Positions 55,125 through 64,000 of a DNA stretch of 64,000 nucleotides are shown here, piece by piece. Within the stretch, counting starts at the first letter, position 1; every line of letters begins with the position of its first letter. The notes beneath the pieces are model-generated. The model saw only the letters and a list, made by a program, of their open reading frames with translations, made no database searches and was not told where the DNA came from. Both the position numbers and the translations under genes were made by a program. The DNA lies in assembly GCF_033118175.1 (NCBI RefSeq), contig NC_083688.1:7647001-7711000 (forward strand). Direction: 5' to 3'. The stretch is from Dama dama. Lineage: Eukaryota; Chordata; Mammalia; Artiodactyla; Cervidae.

Positions 55125-55196
55125 TCCCACATGGTCTAGCGGTTAGGATTCCTGGTTTTCACCCAGGCGGCCCGGGTTCGACTCCCGGTGTGGGAA
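55125..55196 (+). tRNA. tRNA-Glu (anticodon TTC/UUC)
   Basis: A 72-nt complete cloverleaf. The acceptor strands TCCCACA (55125-55131) and TGTGGGA (55189-55195) pair perfectly, with discriminator A at 55196. The anticodon stem CCTGG/CCAGG encloses loop TTTTCAC with anticodon TTC at 55158-55160, reading GAA (and possibly GAG) codons. A box TGGTCTAGCGG and B box GGTTCGACTCC are intact, there is no intron, and a Pol III T-run follows. It matches the standard mammalian tRNA-Glu(UUC) as I remember it. It is not a SINE head: there is no SINE body or A-rich tail after it, and both stems are free of mismatches. Confidence 0.95.
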
Positions 55197-55205
55197 GAAA
55201 GAAGC

Positions 55206-55210
55206 TTTTT
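55206..55210 (+). terminator. RNA polymerase III terminator of tRNA-Glu
   Basis: Five T residues begin 10 nt after the tRNA 3' end, the usual spacing and minimum length for Pol III termination. Confidence 0.85.
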
Positions 55211-55211
55211 G

Positions 55212-55308
55212 GACCTCCTAGGTGGCGCTAGTGTAAAGAATCCTGTCAACGCAAGAAACAGTAAGAGACTCCGTATTCTCTACCCCTGAGTCACCAAGGA
55301 AGCCCTTA
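55212..55308. mobile_element. Fold-back SINE remnant
   Basis: Opens with a sense Bov-tA-like head ('acctcctaggtggcgctagt', 'taaagaatcctgtcaacgca') and closes with an antisense head ('cccctgagtcaccaaggaag'). The BovA body is missing. Confidence 0.65.
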
Positions 55309-55474
55309 ATTAGCAACCATTCAAAAACGCTCTTTCTAAATCAAGGAAGGTGACGGAGGCAGGAGTCTTGCCTACTAGAAAAAGGGATCAGAAAGATCTC
55401 CATGCCTGGGAACCCCACACGGCCCTTCTCGGTTTCAGCCTCAGCCTTCTACAAATTAATATCTAGCATAACAT
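55309..55474. other. Single-copy spacer
   Basis: No feature seen. Confidence 0.4.
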
Positions 55475-55548
55475 ACTTTCTAAGTGTTTTGATCAATAGT
55501 AAATAATAAATGAAATAAAAGAACACCCTTGTAAAGAATTGGATAATC
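55475..55548 (+). repeat. 74-bp direct repeat flanking a SINE, left copy
   Basis: AT-rich; shares 'atcaatagtaaataataaat' and 'aaagaattggataatc' with 55716-55789. About eight differences. Confidence 0.85.
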
Positions 55549-55715
55549 CGCCTTGAGGGCAGATTCTTTACCAGCTGAGCCACAAGGGAAGGCCGAGAAC
55601 ACGGGAGTGGGTAGCCTATCCCTCCTCCATCTCATCTTCCTGACTCAGGAATCGAACTGGAGTTTCCAGCATTGCAGGTGGATACTTTACCAACTGAGCT
55701 ATCAGGAAAGCCCAT
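55549..55715 (-). mobile_element. Composite Bov-tA-type SINE fragment, antisense
   Basis: Contains two reverse tRNA-like heads: 55560-55594 ('tttaccagctgagccacaag') and 55685-55715 ('tttaccaactgagctatcag'), with a truncated body between ('gggagtgggtagcctatccc'). Confidence 0.82.
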
Positions 55716-55789
55716 AGTTTTTAAATGTTTTAATCAATAGTAAATAATAAATGAAATAAAAGTACACTCCTCTAAAGAATTGGATAATC
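55716..55789 (+). repeat. 74-bp direct repeat flanking a SINE, right copy
   Basis: Matches 55475-55548 with an offset of 241 bp. Confidence 0.85.
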
Positions 55790-55893
55790 ACTGATAAGAA
55801 CTGCTAGGCAATGCCCCAAAATATTAAAAAGAAATGCAATAATTCCTTTTAGCCTATTTCCAAACTTTGAGTAGTTTTTCCTAAACAAGAGTT

Positions 55894-55960
55894 AAGAGCT
55901 AAGACTTAAAAGATAAACATGGCTTTTAAGAGCTAAGACTTAAAAGATAAACATGGCTTT
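55894..55960 (+). repeat. 34-bp tandem duplication
   Basis: Units 55894-55927 and 55928-55960 are identical over at least 33 bp (AAGAGCTAAGACTTAAAAG...). Confidence 0.92.
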
Positions 55961-56184
55961 CTTCTTTTCTTCTCTTTTTCTCTTCTTTTTCTCTCTCTTG
56001 AAGACGTCTAGAGTTTTGTATATACCAAGAACTACGCTAAACATTTTAGGAATATAAACATGTTTAATCAGAGTAAAAGACAAATTGTCCCAAATTTGAT
56101 CTAGGGCAAAATGCTTTTGTAGGATCTAATTCACAGCTTCCCTCTAGGAAAAACAAAAACAAAATTTCTGAGAATATGTTGTCG

Positions 56185-56466
56185 ACTAAAAAGATGCACA
56201 GGGTGAGAGTTAAATTTTATTTAGGGCAGAATGAGAACTGCAGCCTGGGAGACTGCAGCACCTCAGATAGCTCTATGGAATTACTCCAAAGAGGCAGTGG
56301 GGGAAGGTCAACATATAAGATGTTGGTGAAGGGGGAGTTCAATGCAATCAAGCGCCTTACAAAAGGTTTTCTACTAGTCAAGAGGAGCTGGTGTCACCAT
56401 GAAGGGATTTAGGACTTTTCTAGACATGAGGAGATACAAGAATTGGGATCATGAAATTAGTTTCTG
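56185..56466. repeat. Possible ruminant LTR-like or other interspersed repeat
   Basis: 'tgagaactgcagcctgggag', 'agcacctcagatagctctat', 'atgaagggatttaggacttt' recall a ruminant interspersed repeat, perhaps an LTR. Not named with confidence. Abuts the next BovB. Confidence 0.35.
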
Positions 56467-56467
56467 A

Positions 56468-57085
56468 AAACAATGGCAGATTTTATTGAGCTCCAAAATC
56501 ACTGCAGACAGTGACTGCAGCCACGAAATTAAAAGACCCTTACTCCTTGGATGAAAAGCTACGACAAACTTAGCGTATTGGAAAGCAGAGACCTCACTTT
56601 GACAACAAAGGTCCATATCGTCAAAGCTATGGTATAATCAAAGCTATGGTTTTTCCAGTAGTCATGTATGGATGTGAAGGTTAGACCATCAAGAAAGCCG
56701 AGCGCCTAAGAATTGATGGTTTCAAACAGTGGTGCCGGAGAAGACTCTTGAGAGGCCCTTGGACAGCAAGGGGATCAAACCAGTCAATCCTAAAGGAAGT
56801 CAACCCTGAATATTCACTGGAAGGACTGATGCCGAAGCTGAAGCTCCAATATTTTGGCCACCTGATGTGAAGGGCCGATTCATTGGGGAAAACCCTGATG
56901 CTGGGGAAGATTGAGGGCAGGAGGAGAAGGGGGCGACAGAGGATGAGATGGTTGGATGGCATCACAGACTTAATGAACATGAGATTGAGTAAACTCCGGG
57001 AGGCAGTGAAGGACAGGGAAGTCCGGCCTGCTGCAGTCCACGGGGTCACAAAGAGTTGGACACAAGTTGGCTACTGAACAACAAA
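56468..57085 (+). mobile_element. BovB 3' fragment, sense
   Basis: 'gagctccaaaatcactgcag' to 'ggctactgaacaacaaag'. It has a local duplication 'tcaaagctatggt' at about 56619-56650 and a decayed RT C-terminal region. Confidence 0.92.
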
Positions 57086-57284
57086 GACCTGTTCCACCAG
57101 TTTCCTGAGAACACAGAATGCCTCACTCTCCACCCTAAACTGCCTTCAGGGCATGTCAAAGGTCAACAACTGCAGCCGCACAGTATGCAGTCCCCACAGA
57201 GGCAGATGGTGAATGGCCTTGTTGCTGTTCAGTCGTTGACAAACACTTTTGGCAGGTACCAATTTGTACTTGACATGTTTAAAT
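57086..57284. other. Single-copy spacer
   Basis: No feature seen. Confidence 0.4.
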
Positions 57285-57407
57285 CTGGAGAAGGACATGA
57301 CAACCTGCTCCAGTATTCTTGCCTGGGAAATCCTATGGACAGAGGAGCCTGGGAGGGCCCATAGGGTCACAAAGAATCAGACATGACTGAGCAACTGAGC
57401 ACGCACT
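57285..57407 (+). mobile_element. Bov-tA-type SINE 3' fragment, sense
   Basis: 'gcctgggaaatcctatggac', 'agacatgactgagcaactga'. Confidence 0.88.
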
Positions 57408-57847
57408 TTAAAGCAATTTTCTGATTAATTTTAATGGGATCAAGACATTCTGGAACCTAGTTTCTTGTTGTTGCTCAGTCATTCAGTCGTGTCCGACTCC
57501 TTGCGACCCCATGGACGGCAGCACGCCAGGCTTTACTGCTCTTCACAATCTCCCTAAGCCTGCTCAAACTCACGTCCATTGAGTCGGTGATACCATCCAA
57601 CCATCTCGTCCTCTGTCATCCTCTTCTCCTCCTGCCTTCTATTTTTCCCAGCATCAGGGTCTTTTCCAATGAGTCAGCTCTTCGCATCACGGAGCCAAAG
57701 TATTGGAGCTTCAGCTTCAGCATCAGTCCTTCCAATAAATATTCAGGGTTGATTTCCTTTAGAATTGACTGGTTGGATCTCCTTGCTGTCCAAGGGACTC
57801 CCAAGAGTCTTCTCCAATGCCATATTTCAAAAGCATCAATCCTGTGG

Positions 57848-57924
57848 CACTCACACCAGGAAAACCTGGTGTGCTACAGTCCATGGGGTCGCAAAGAGTC
57901 AGACACAGCTAAGCGACCTCCTTT
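57848..57924 (+). mobile_element. Bov-tA-type SINE 3' tip, sense, nested in BovB
   Basis: 'gtgtgctacagtccatgggg', 'gtcagacacagctaagcgac'. Confidence 0.85.
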
Positions 57925-58403
57925 ATGGTCAACTCTCACATCCATACCTGACTACTGGAAAAACCTTAGCTTTGACTATGTCGACCTTTGTTGGCAAACT
58001 AATGTCTCTGTTTTTTTAATATGCTGTCTAGGTTGGTCATAGCTTTTCTTCCAAGGAACAAGTGGCTTTTAATTTCATGGCCGCAGTCACCATCTGCAGT
58101 GATTTTGTAGCCCAAGAAAATTAAGTCCGTCACTGTTTCCATTGTTTCCCCATCTACTTGCCATGACGTGATGGGACTGGATGCCATGATCTTAGTTTTT
58201 TGAATGTTGAGTTTTAAGCCAGATTTTTCACTCTCCTCTTTCACTTTTATCAAGAGGCTCTTTAGTTCCCCTTTGCTTTCTGCCATAAGGGTGGTGTCAT
58301 CTGCATATCTGAGGTTATTGATATTTCTCCTGGCAAATTTGATTCCAGCTTGCGCTACATCCTGCCCGAAATTTTGCTTGATGTACTCTGCAGAGAGCAC
58401 TTA

Positions 58404-58615
58404 CCGGGCTTCCCTCATAGCTCAGTCAGTAAAGAATCTGCTGCAATGTAGAAGACCCGGGTTCAATTTCTGGATGGAGAAGTACCACTGGAGAAAGAAA
58501 TGGCAACTCACTCTAGTATTCGCACCAGGAGAATCCCATGGACAGAGGAGCCTGGCAGGCTACAGTCCATGGGATCACAAGAGTTGGACACAACTTAGTG
58601 ACTAAACCACCACCA
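58404..58615 (+). mobile_element. Bov-tA-type SINE, sense, nested in BovB
   Basis: 'gggcttccctcatagctcag', 'agacccgggttcaatttctg', 'acttagtgactaaaccacca'. BovB text resumes at 58616. Confidence 0.92.
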
Positions 58616-58815
58616 CTCTGTAGAAAAGTTAAATAAGCAGGGTGACAATATACTGAGTGACTGAACTGAACTGAGCACATACACACACACTACCCAACTG
58701 ATTTCTATCTGAGAGTCTTCTATCAAGAGTCTAGAAACTCTTTTTTTCTTTATCTGATCGAACAATGGTTGTCTATCCATTTTCTTTTTTCCATAATGGA
58801 GCAAATCTTTTTTAA

Positions 58816-58927
58816 AAAATCTTTTGGTCATGCAGCATGGGCATGTGGGATCTTACTCCCCAACCAGGGATGGAACCTGCACCAGTACACTGGAGTCTTA
58901 ACCACTGGACCACTAAGGGAGTCCCTG
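58816..58927 (-). mobile_element. CHR-type SINE, antisense
   Basis: 'ggcatgtgggatcttactcc', 'ttaaccactggaccactaag'. Confidence 0.88.
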
Positions 58928-59142
58928 GAGCAAAATTTTTATTTGGCCTACTAAAAGCCTTTTCCTTTGGAACAAGATTATAATATAATTTTGACATATG
59001 CTATTAACTAAATTATCTATAAAATCCAATTTTCTATAGCAACCCTCAAAACAACTCAAGAGATCTAAATAGAACTCTACCCTCCTTTCCCACCCAATGT
59101 TTGTGGCTCAAAATTTCAAACACTTTCTTTTCCCTGGATGAA

Positions 59143-59340
59143 AGCGAAAGTTAAAGTCGCTCAGTCACGTCTGACTCTTTGTGACCCCATGGACTATACC
59201 ATCCATGGTATTCTCCAGGCCAGAATACTGGAGTGGGTAGCCTTTCCCTTCTCCATGGGATCTTCCCAACCCAGGGACTGAACCCAGGTCACCCTCAATT
59301 GCAGGTGGATTCTTTACCAGCTGAGACACCAGGGAAGCAT
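59143..59340 (-). mobile_element. Bov-tA-type SINE, antisense
   Basis: 'aaagtcgctcagtcacgtct', 'ggccagaatactggagtggg', 'ctttaccagctgagacacca'. Confidence 0.92.
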
Positions 59341-61204
59341 CTTCCCTGGAAGATGGCATCACAATTCAGAAGTTTATGGCAGACACAATATGTGTTTGGA
59401 TTCACAAATGTCCGTTGGAGGAAAAAAGTGATCTACCATCAGTTCACACCAGAGTGATCACAGAGGACCATCTATCAAGATAACAGAGTATTTCTAGAAA
59501 TTCAGATATCCTGGAGAAATAACCTGAATTTCAAGATAACCTACATGAGCAGATTAGGTTATGGAGTTCCTGGAGAAAGAGAACCAGGAATGACTTTCTG
59601 AACATAAGAGAACCCATTTTGGCCTAAGCCATTTTGTGATCTAAGCCTGGTTGCAATGCTTGCCCTCCAACAGGTCTATTACTAAGGTTTTAAGAATCAG
59701 CTCTCAGGGTCTTCTTAGTGAAAAATCAAAACAGTGTTTCTCAAAGTAAGATTCCCTATCAGAATTATCTGGGCATGTTTATTTAAAATGCAGATTCCTG
59801 CCTTCCACATAGATCACAACACTGGGGGTGAGGCCCAAGAATCTTCATTTTCTAATCAGGCCGCCCAGGCTCACCATCTTGAACTTAGGGTGAAACAATA
59901 AAGACAGTTCAGGTGTGCCTCATAAATGTTCAAGGGAAATGAAGTCAGCCTCCACAACTCCAGGGTGTCAAAGCCACAGAGTGTCTGTGCAGTGAATTGT
60001 TCTGTATTCACTCAGTTGGCTTTAATATATGAAATATATAAAATACAAACAGATCAGAGGTAGCCTTTTAAAAAAAACTTACGGATTTTATTATAAGATT
60101 ATTTAATACAACAAAAGATTTTCCAATATAAAATGTCTAATCTACCTATTCTAGACTAACATTTTTATTAATTCACTTTACATTTACACACACTTCTTTG
60201 GAATGAGGTTATAGACCATAGCTTCTTAGCCTTTATTGGGTCCACGAGTTGCCTTGCAGGTATGGAAGCTCCTCACTCTTTCCAGCTGCTGCCTGGGTCT
60301 TGGGAGAGTGGAGGAATGACAGGAATTCCTACTGTGGCCGTAGGTACCTAGATATGATCAATGCATATGCTGGCTCTACCACCCCCACTCATCTGGTTGT
60401 CGGTTTGACAGGTAAATTAAATAACCTCAATTAATTGATAAGACATGGTGAACCTCGTTGGGATGTAAGCAATGGGTCAAGTCATAATTCATACATTCTA
60501 CATCTGGTCTAAATGTCTTTATCAATTGCCTGTGGGCCACTGGACCACAGCCCCTCAGGCGTTCTACAAGATCAAAAGTGAAAGTGTGTGATCCAAACTT
60601 ATATTTGCTGACTTGCTTCCCTGTGTTTGGTCTCTAGCCAGCCCTACATTTACAAGACAGTGTAAAGGATCCTGCTCATCGAGGGAATTTGGGTGTGGGA
60701 GATAAAGAGAAAAAAGAATGACCTCTTAGAATGACAGGATTTGTTGCTCATTTTAAATGAAATCAAGAATGATTTTCAATCACTGACCACTTATGGTCGC
60801 CACTGCCAGAAGAGTTCTGGGCCAGAAGGCGAAGGAAGTTGATCCAGGCCTCTCTGGCTTTCCCTTCCTCTCACCTGGGTGAGACTGGGAGGCATTTCAT
60901 TGCCCAAACTTGTTTGCTTACTGACCAATAGGATAAGGTCTGTCTTCATTCCCTTCTCCAGTCACTTGCTTAATACCTACATGAATGTCAAGCCATTTGT
61001 AATGTTGTGGTTGCAACCCCCAGCAGATAAATCAAACCCTGAACCTGAGTTTGTTGTATGCCAGCTGTGTGATTTTAGGCAAGTATCTTCTCCTTCCTAG
61101 GTCTCACTTTACTCATCTCTAGAATAAGGATAATACCTATGCATTAGCTTGTGAGGGCTGTTCCAACAAAGTGACACAGACTGCGTGATTCCAACAGAAA
61201 CGCA
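59341..61204. other. Single-copy region with MIR
   Basis: No gene recognised. 61060-61145 ('gtgtgattttaggcaagtat', 'ctttactcatctctagaata') is MIR-like in sense. Confidence 0.45.
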
Positions 61205-61614
61205 TTTAATTTTTTAAATTTGATTTATTTATCTGGCTGCATCAGGTCTTGACTTCCCAGGTGGTGTTAGTGGTAAAGATCTTGCCTGCCAATGCGGGAG
61301 ATGTAAGAGGCCAGCATTCGATTCCCTGGAGAAGGGCATGGCCACCCACTCTAGTATTCTTGCCTGGAGAATCCCATGGACAGAGGAGCCAGGTGGGCTA
61401 CAGTCCACAGGGTCGCAAAGAGGTGGACATGACTGAATTGACTTGGCACACACGCACAGTCTAACTTGTAGCAGGCGGGATCTTCTTTCTGGCATGGGGA
61501 TACTTCGTTGTGTGCCTTCTCTAAATTGTGGCATGCATACTCGAGAGTACTCAGGCCCAGTAGCTGTGGCACATGGACCCAGTTGCCTGACCAGGGATCA
61601 AACTCATGTCCCCT
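61205..61614 (-). mobile_element. CHR-type SINE, antisense, split by a Bov-tA
   Basis: Pieces 61205-61247 ('tttatctggctgcatcaggt') and 61459-61614 ('gcaggcgggatcttctttct', 'actcaggcccagtagctgtg', 'tgaccagggatcaaactcat'). Confidence 0.85.
61248..61458 (+). mobile_element. Bov-tA-type SINE, sense, nested
   Basis: 'gacttcccaggtggtgttag', 'ggccacccactctagtattc', ending '(gca)cacacgcacag'. Confidence 0.9.
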
Positions 61615-62119
61615 GTGAAACTGTTTACCACAGATTGGGACTTGAACCCATGTGCTGGGACTCGAACCCAGCCAAAACCCAGTTTGGGACTTGAACACAT
61701 GTGGCTGGTACTCCCAAGCAGGGTTTGGCTGGTTCAAGTTCCAGTCATGTGGGTTCGAGTCCCAAGCAAGGTTGTGGCTGGGTTTGAGGTGGCTTGGATG
61801 GTAAAGCATCTGCCTGCAATGTGGGAGACCCAGTTCGATCCCTGGGTCGGGAAGATCCCCTGGAGAAGGAAATGGCAACCCACTCCCAGTACTCTTGCCT
61901 GAAAAGTTCCATGGACAGAGGAGCCTGGTGGACTACAGCCCATGGACTTGCAAAGAGTCGGACACGACTGAGCGATTTCACTTTCACTTTGAGTTCCAGC
62001 CACGTGGGTTCAAGTCCCAAATAGAATTTTGACTGGGTTTGAGTCCCACGAAAGGTTTTGGCTGGGTTTGAGTCTCAGCACATGGGTTCAAGTCCCAAGC
62101 CGTGGTAAATGGTTTCACT
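61615..62119. repeat. Inverted/tandem repeat with tRNA T-arm-like motifs
   Basis: The left arm (61615-61709) begins GTGAAACTGTTTACCAC and the right end (62103-62119) closes with its near-perfect complement. Between them, units of about 46-50 bp alternate 'ggctgggtttgagt' with 'gggttcaagtccca'. Units start near 61727, 61776 (SINE-split), 62030 and 62059. The left arm holds the same units in the opposite orientation. GGTTC[A/G]AGTCCC recurs at least four times and resembles the Pol III B-box GGTTCRANTCC. I do not recognise the family. Confidence 0.8.
61783..61992 (+). mobile_element. Bov-tA-type SINE, sense, inserted in the minisatellite
   Basis: 'gtggcttggatggtaaagca' to 'gagcgatttcactttcact', with TTTGAG at 61783-61788 and 61988-61993 as a probable short target-site duplication. 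Confidence 0.9.
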
Positions 62120-62132
62120 TGCATTAGAAGGT

Positions 62133-62656
62133 GAACTTTTTTTTTTAAAGAAATTATTTTAGTTATATTTATTCATTTATTTTTGGCTGTACTGGGTCTT
62201 CGTTGCTGTGAGGGCTTTGTTTTTGTTTTTCTCTATTCGGGAAGATCCCCTGGAGAAGGAAATGGCAACCCACTCCAGTATTCTTGTCTGGAGAATTCCA
62301 TGGACAGAGGAGCCTGGCGGGCTACAGTCCACGGGGTTGCAAAGAGTCGGACACAACCGAGTGACTTCACTTTCCACTTTCTTCTTTCTTTATGAAGAGC
62401 ATGGGCTTCTCATTGCAGTGGCTTTTCTTATTGCAGAGCACAGGCTCTATGGCTCTCAGGCTTCAGTACTTGCAACACACGGGCTCAGTAGTTGTGGCTC
62501 TCAGGCTCGAGAGCACAAACTCAGTAGTTGCGGTTCACAGGGCTAGCTCCTCCAAGGCATGTGGGATCTTCTTGGATCAGGGATTGAACCCATGTCTCTG
62601 GCACTGTTAGATTCATTGGCAGATTCTTTACCACTGAGCCACCAGAGAAGCCCCTA
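62133..62656 (-). mobile_element. CHR-type SINE, antisense, split by a Bov-tA piece
   Basis: Pieces 62138-62235 ('tttggctgtactgggtcttc') and 62393-62656 ('gcttctcattgcagtggctt', 'ctcagtagttgtggctctca', 'tttaccactgagccaccaga'). Confidence 0.9.
62236..62392 (+). mobile_element. Bov-tA-type SINE fragment, sense, nested
   Basis: Begins mid-body ('tcgggaagatcccctggaga') and ends 'gacttcactttccactttc'. The tRNA-like head is missing. Confidence 0.9.
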
Positions 62657-62864
62657 AACAACAGAAATGTATTTTCTTTCATTCTGGAGGCTAGAAGTCT
62701 GAGATCAAGGTGTTGGCACGGTTGGTTTCTAGTGAAACTTCCCTCCTTCTTTGGTTTAGATAACCACGTTCTCTTGGCATCTTCACATGGTCCTCTTTCT
62801 CTAATTATAGCATCCATGTCCTTATAAAGGCACCGACCATACTGGTCTAAGGCCACCTAGGGAC
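62657..62864. other. Single-copy / old repeat spacer
   Basis: 'ctggaggctagaagtctgag', 'catcttcacatggtcctctt' belong to a common old mammalian repeat (MLT/MST-like or similar) that also appears to continue at 63080-63205. Family not assigned. Confidence 0.4.
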
Positions 62865-63078
62865 CTCATGCATGGGTGTTCAGTCTCTGCAGTCATGTCT
62901 GACTCTCTGTGACCCTCTGGACTGTGGCCCGCCAGGCTTCTCTGTCCATGGCATTCTCCAGGAAAGAACACTGGAATGGGTTGCTATTTCCTTCTCCAGG
63001 GAATCTTCCCAACCCAGGGATCAAACCCATATCTCCTGCATTGCAGGCAGATTCTTTACCCACTGAGCTACCTCTAAT
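62865..63078 (-). mobile_element. Bov-tA-type SINE, antisense
   Basis: 'gtgttcagtctctgcagtca', 'ttgctatttccttctccagg', 'tttacccactgagctacctc'. Confidence 0.92.
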
Positions 63079-63270
63079 GACCTCATTTTAACTTAATTAT
63101 CTCTTTAAAGACCTTAACTTCAAATACAATCACATTATGAGGTACCTGGGCTTAGGACTTTTAATACTGAATTTTGGGAGGACACAGTTCAGCCCGTAAC
63201 AACCTACTAGGTATTATTGTGAGGACTGAATTTTCTAAAGTGTCTAAAGCATTAACATAAAGCCTGACAT
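63079..63270. other. Old repeat spacer
   Basis: Continues the old-repeat text interrupted by the SINE ('agaccttaacttcaaataca'). Confidence 0.4.
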
Positions 63271-63492
63271 GACTTCCCAGGTGGTGCAGTGGTAAAGAAT
63301 CCGCCTGCCAATGCAGGAGACTCAGGAAACACCAGTTTGATCCCTGGGTTGGGATGATCCCCTGGAGAGGGAAAGAGCAACCTGCTCCAGTATTCTTGCC
63401 TGGAGAATTCCATGGACAAAGGAGCCTGGCCGGCTACAGTCCTTGGGGTCACAAAGAGTTGGATATGATGGAATGTGGACACACGCACTGAC
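63271..63492 (+). mobile_element. Bov-tA-type SINE, sense
   Basis: 'gacttcccaggtggtgcagt', 'gagcaacctgctccagtatt', 'aaagagttggatatgatgga'. Confidence 0.92.
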
Positions 63493-64000
63493 ATAGTATG
63501 TCCCGCAAAATGGGAAATGCTATTATTTTGTGGCCCTATATAAAAGAAAGATTCTGTCATTGAAACACAAGATAACGCAGATGGAAAAAGGGAATTCTCC
63601 CAATTATGGCTTCTCATTTCCCATCTAATGGATATTTTGTGTTCTTCAAGTCCTTCTGTTAAACATGTGCCAACACAACATCTGAACACAACATCTCGGG
63701 GCGGTGGGGAGGGGACTTTCTTCTGGCTAGAAAGCAAGACAGACAACTAACAGTATTCTTCTTTGCCTGTTGCTGTTATCCTTCTGGCTATATTATAAGC
63801 TCTTTGAGGACTGCCTTAAATTTCCTTTGTGTCTCTTATTATATCTAAGAACACTATGCTGAGCATAGAGTAAAGGCTCAGTAAAAAATAAATCAAACCA
63901 CGAGTCTTTGTGATAGACACTTATTTCTAGTGTCAAGTTCTGGCCAAAGGGGTACTCCTGAGAGAGTAGACCGCCATCTAGTGACTCTTGTTATTAATAT
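63493..64000. other. Single-copy flank
   Basis: No gene recognised up to the window end. Confidence 0.4.

Larger units (their letters stand above)
57470..58658 (-). mobile_element. BovB 3' region, antisense, with two SINE insertions
   Basis: Reverse BovB from its tail ('gttgctcagtcattcagtcg') through the RT region to about 58658 ('aaataagcagggtgacaata'). The minus strand at 57999-58400 still encodes the YADDTTLMAESKGELKSLL block (RT motif C) and 'SGLKLNIQKTKIMASSPITS'. SINE pieces interrupt it at 57848-57922 and 58404-58614. Confidence 0.92.

Noticed and set aside
60249..60434. Exon-like segment after 'gttgccttgcag'
   Set aside because: Acceptor-like word but no matching donor or recognised protein; SRRM1 exons were looked for and not found.
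1..64000. CRISPR arrays, operons, phage or bacterial defence systems
   Set aside because: The window is ruminant nuclear DNA; repeats are retroelement-derived and no regular spacer arrays exist.

Overview
The window is nuclear DNA from a ruminant, most likely a bovid (cattle, sheep, goat or a close relative). The evidence is the repeat content: several BovB (RTE) LINE copies, dozens of tRNA-Glu-headed Bov-tA-type SINEs, older tRNA-headed CHR-type cetartiodactyl SINEs, and L1 3' ends of ruminant type. Repeat family names are from memory and no library search was run. There are no bacterial-style operons, CRISPR arrays or phage modules.

One protein-coding gene is supported: NCMAP (non-compact myelin associated protein, formerly C1orf130/MP11) on the + strand. 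Its three coding exons are 25628-25709, 29940-30024 and 32444-32585. They splice with canonical GT/AG sites in compatible phases to a 102-aa single-pass membrane protein. A GC-rich, ATG-free, 122-nt exon-like segment at 21898-22019 is a candidate 5' leader exon. In human the gene lies between RCAN3 and SRRM1. No exon of either neighbour was recognised here, so most of 1-25600 is probably NCMAP upstream or intron-1 sequence and 34000-64000 is intergenic. One RNA gene is clear: an intact tRNA-Glu(UUC) at 55125-55196, with A box, B box and a Pol III T-run terminator.

Layout: 312-3296 is a sense BovB LINE with broken endonuclease and reverse transcriptase frames. From 3.4 to 21.9 kb there is mostly single-copy or ancient-repeat DNA with scattered SINEs, a doubly nested SINE/L1 at 7264-8224, a GC-rich stretch near 12.1-12.9 kb and a near-perfect 92-bp inverted duplication near 17 kb. 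From 21.9 to 34 kb lies the NCMAP body, with SINE- and L1-rich introns and a 188-bp identical direct duplication at 22.6 and 23.5 kb. From 34 to 43 kb the DNA is repeat-dotted intergenic. From 43.2 to 48.0 kb an antisense, 5'-truncated BovB is bracketed by two ~0.77-kb direct repeats. From 48 to 64 kb there are dense SINEs, an LTR-like block, the tRNA gene, three further BovB-derived tracts and, at 61.6-62.1 kb, a tandem and inverted repeat whose units carry motifs resembling the tRNA T-arm/B box.

No novel gene system was found. The most unusual signals are structural: the long direct repeats that match both ends of a LINE, the B-box-like minisatellite/hairpin, and two very young-looking duplications (one direct, one inverted).
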